From Bacillota bacterium (GTDB taxonomy: Bacteria > Bacillota > Clostridia > Acetivibrionales > DSM-1351): a stretch of DNA of 14,965 nucleotides. Positions 14,387 through 14,965 of the stretch are shown here, one piece after another. The stretch spans positions 1 through 14,965 of the forward strand of contig JAEWST010000180.1 of the NCBI GenBank assembly GCA_023398105.1, written 5' to 3'. The notes beneath the pieces are model-generated. The model searched no databases, had not been told where the DNA came from, and saw nothing but the letters and a program-made list of their open reading frames with translations. Numbering within the stretch: position 1 is the stretch's first letter; every line of letters begins with the position of its first letter. Position numbers and translations under genes: made by a program.

Positions 14387-14869
14387 ATGGGAATAATTAC
14401 ACTAGTTTCATTAATCGTGCTGGAAACAGTTTTTCTTGTTTGGTCGATCAGAACAAGGAACAACCACAGAGAAGAAAAAGGAATTATCAGTATGGTCTTG
14501 CTGGTGCTTTTCGTATTGTTGCTTATTACTGGGGGCTTAGAATGGAGCTTTCGCTATATTATGATATTGCTCGTTCTAGTGATACAGGCTATTATGGGTG
14601 CGGTCATACTCTTAAGAAAAAGAGAAAAAGATTATAGGTTAAGAAAAAACATCCTACGATTCATAAGGAACTGTTTTATCTTTACATTTGCTCTGTACTT
14701 TGCCATTCTTTTTCCGCAATACGAACAGCCACAAACAACTGGCAACTATGAAGTGGGGACAGCAAAATATACCTGGGTGGATAACAGCCGGACGAATGAA
14801 TTCTCACAAACTGGCGAGAATAGATCCTTGACGGTGGAATGCCCTTTCCCCAATAAACTAGACACCTGA
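14387..14869 (+). pseudogene. Membrane-anchored alpha/beta-hydrolase-like gene, interrupted by an IS
   Basis: From the ATG at 14387 (GGAGG 8 nt upstream) the frame encodes hydrophobic helices at about 2-20, 33-50, 52-73 and 90-108. A linker follows, then GNYEVGTAKYTWVDNSRTNEF and TGENRSLTVE. In bacterial alpha/beta hydrolases of the PAF-acetylhydrolase/dienelactone-hydrolase type this segment directly precedes the first core strand (usually V.(F/I)WYP). Here the sequence turns into IS-end sequence at about 14835-14840 and stops 10-12 codons later, so the catalytic domain is missing. The rest of the gene may lie beyond the element outside the window. The family call rests on the pre-domain segment and is tentative. 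The truncation itself is clear. Confidence 0.6.
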
Positions 14870-14965
14870 AACTCGTTATTTCTTCTTTTTTCATAGAGTA
14901 TCGTAATATTTCATTTTTTATGCTGCTTTTGCTTTTTGCAATGTATTATTATAATATTCTTCAGG
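14835..14965 (-). mobile_element. IS3-family insertion sequence, transposase-3' end
   Basis: The terminus, TGGAATGCCC or TGCCC at 14835/14840, continues CCCCAATAAACTAGACACC, which is the style of IS3/IS150-type terminal repeats (TG...CCCC...AGACA). About 80 bp further in, on the minus strand, lies the tail of a transposase. The element enters from the right edge and interrupts the hydrolase-like gene. The exact terminal base and the target duplication cannot be fixed without the other end. Confidence 0.7.
14918..14965 (-). CDS. IS3-family transposase (OrfB), C-terminal fragment at window edge
   Basis: Read on the minus strand from the right edge, the frame gives PEEYYNNTLQKAKAA and a TAA stop (14920-14918). 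This matches the usual end of IS3-family OrfB integrases, where (S/T)P.(E/Q)Y is followed by a short basic tail. The catalytic DDE core lies outside the window. The position about 80 bp from the terminal repeat fits an IS3 element. Confidence 0.7.
   Translation of the reverse strand, partial: PEEYYNNTLQKAKAA

Noticed and set aside
14682..14894. Minus-strand 70-codon frame across the hydrolase/IS junction
   Set aside because: It spans the junction of two unrelated sequences and lies opposite a real frame. The transposase tail is in a different frame further right.

Overview
The window looks like chromosomal DNA from a low-GC, anaerobic, spore-forming Firmicute, most likely a clostridium of the Ruminiclostridium/Acetivibrio (cluster III) type. 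The evidence is a DegS/DegU two-component pair, PdxS/PdxT vitamin B6 synthesis with a divergent MocR regulator, a T-box-controlled ileS, tRNAs with encoded CCA, consensus sigma-A promoters and AT-rich intergenic DNA. The genus is inferred from gene content and style, not proven.

Layout. Positions 1-287: two tRNA-Lys(CUU) genes on the minus strand, one cut by the window edge, behind a perfect TTGACA-17-TATAAT promoter. Positions 486-2565: a DegS-type histidine kinase and DegU-type response regulator overlapping by one base, preceded by a GC-rich leader that holds both a 27-codon small ORF and a set of mutually exclusive or pseudoknotted stems. Positions 2907-4715: a rhomboid intramembrane protease fused to a C-terminal TPR-like domain that carries a recent 111-bp internal duplication. 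Positions 4716-5559: a palindrome-rich stretch and the remnant of a ParE/RelE toxin whose 3' part has been replaced by a long hairpin. Positions 5560-8680: the pdxST operon (minus) and the divergent pdxR-like regulator (plus), with an operator-like dyad between them. Positions 8776-9279: a very small protein-kinase-like gene (minus). Positions 9515-12993: ileS with a strong promoter, a 12-codon leader ORF, a T-box, its terminator, then an unusual 300-bp palindrome-bearing spacer before the gene. Positions 13110-14189: aroB. Positions 14387-14965: a membrane-anchored alpha/beta-hydrolase-like gene broken by an IS3-family element whose transposase C-terminus runs off the right edge.

Working together. 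PdxS and PdxT form the PLP synthase, and the divergent MocR protein very probably senses PLP and switches the operon. Uncharged tRNA-Ile controls ileS through the T-box. DegS/DegU is a complete phosphorelay whose input and regulon cannot be read from this window. No CRISPR array, prophage or complete defence island is present. The best candidates for something undescribed are the degS leader (small ORF plus RNA structure), the mini-kinase, the odd specifier of the ileS T-box, and a possible family of intergenic palindromic repeats at about 4870-5135 and 9920-10005.
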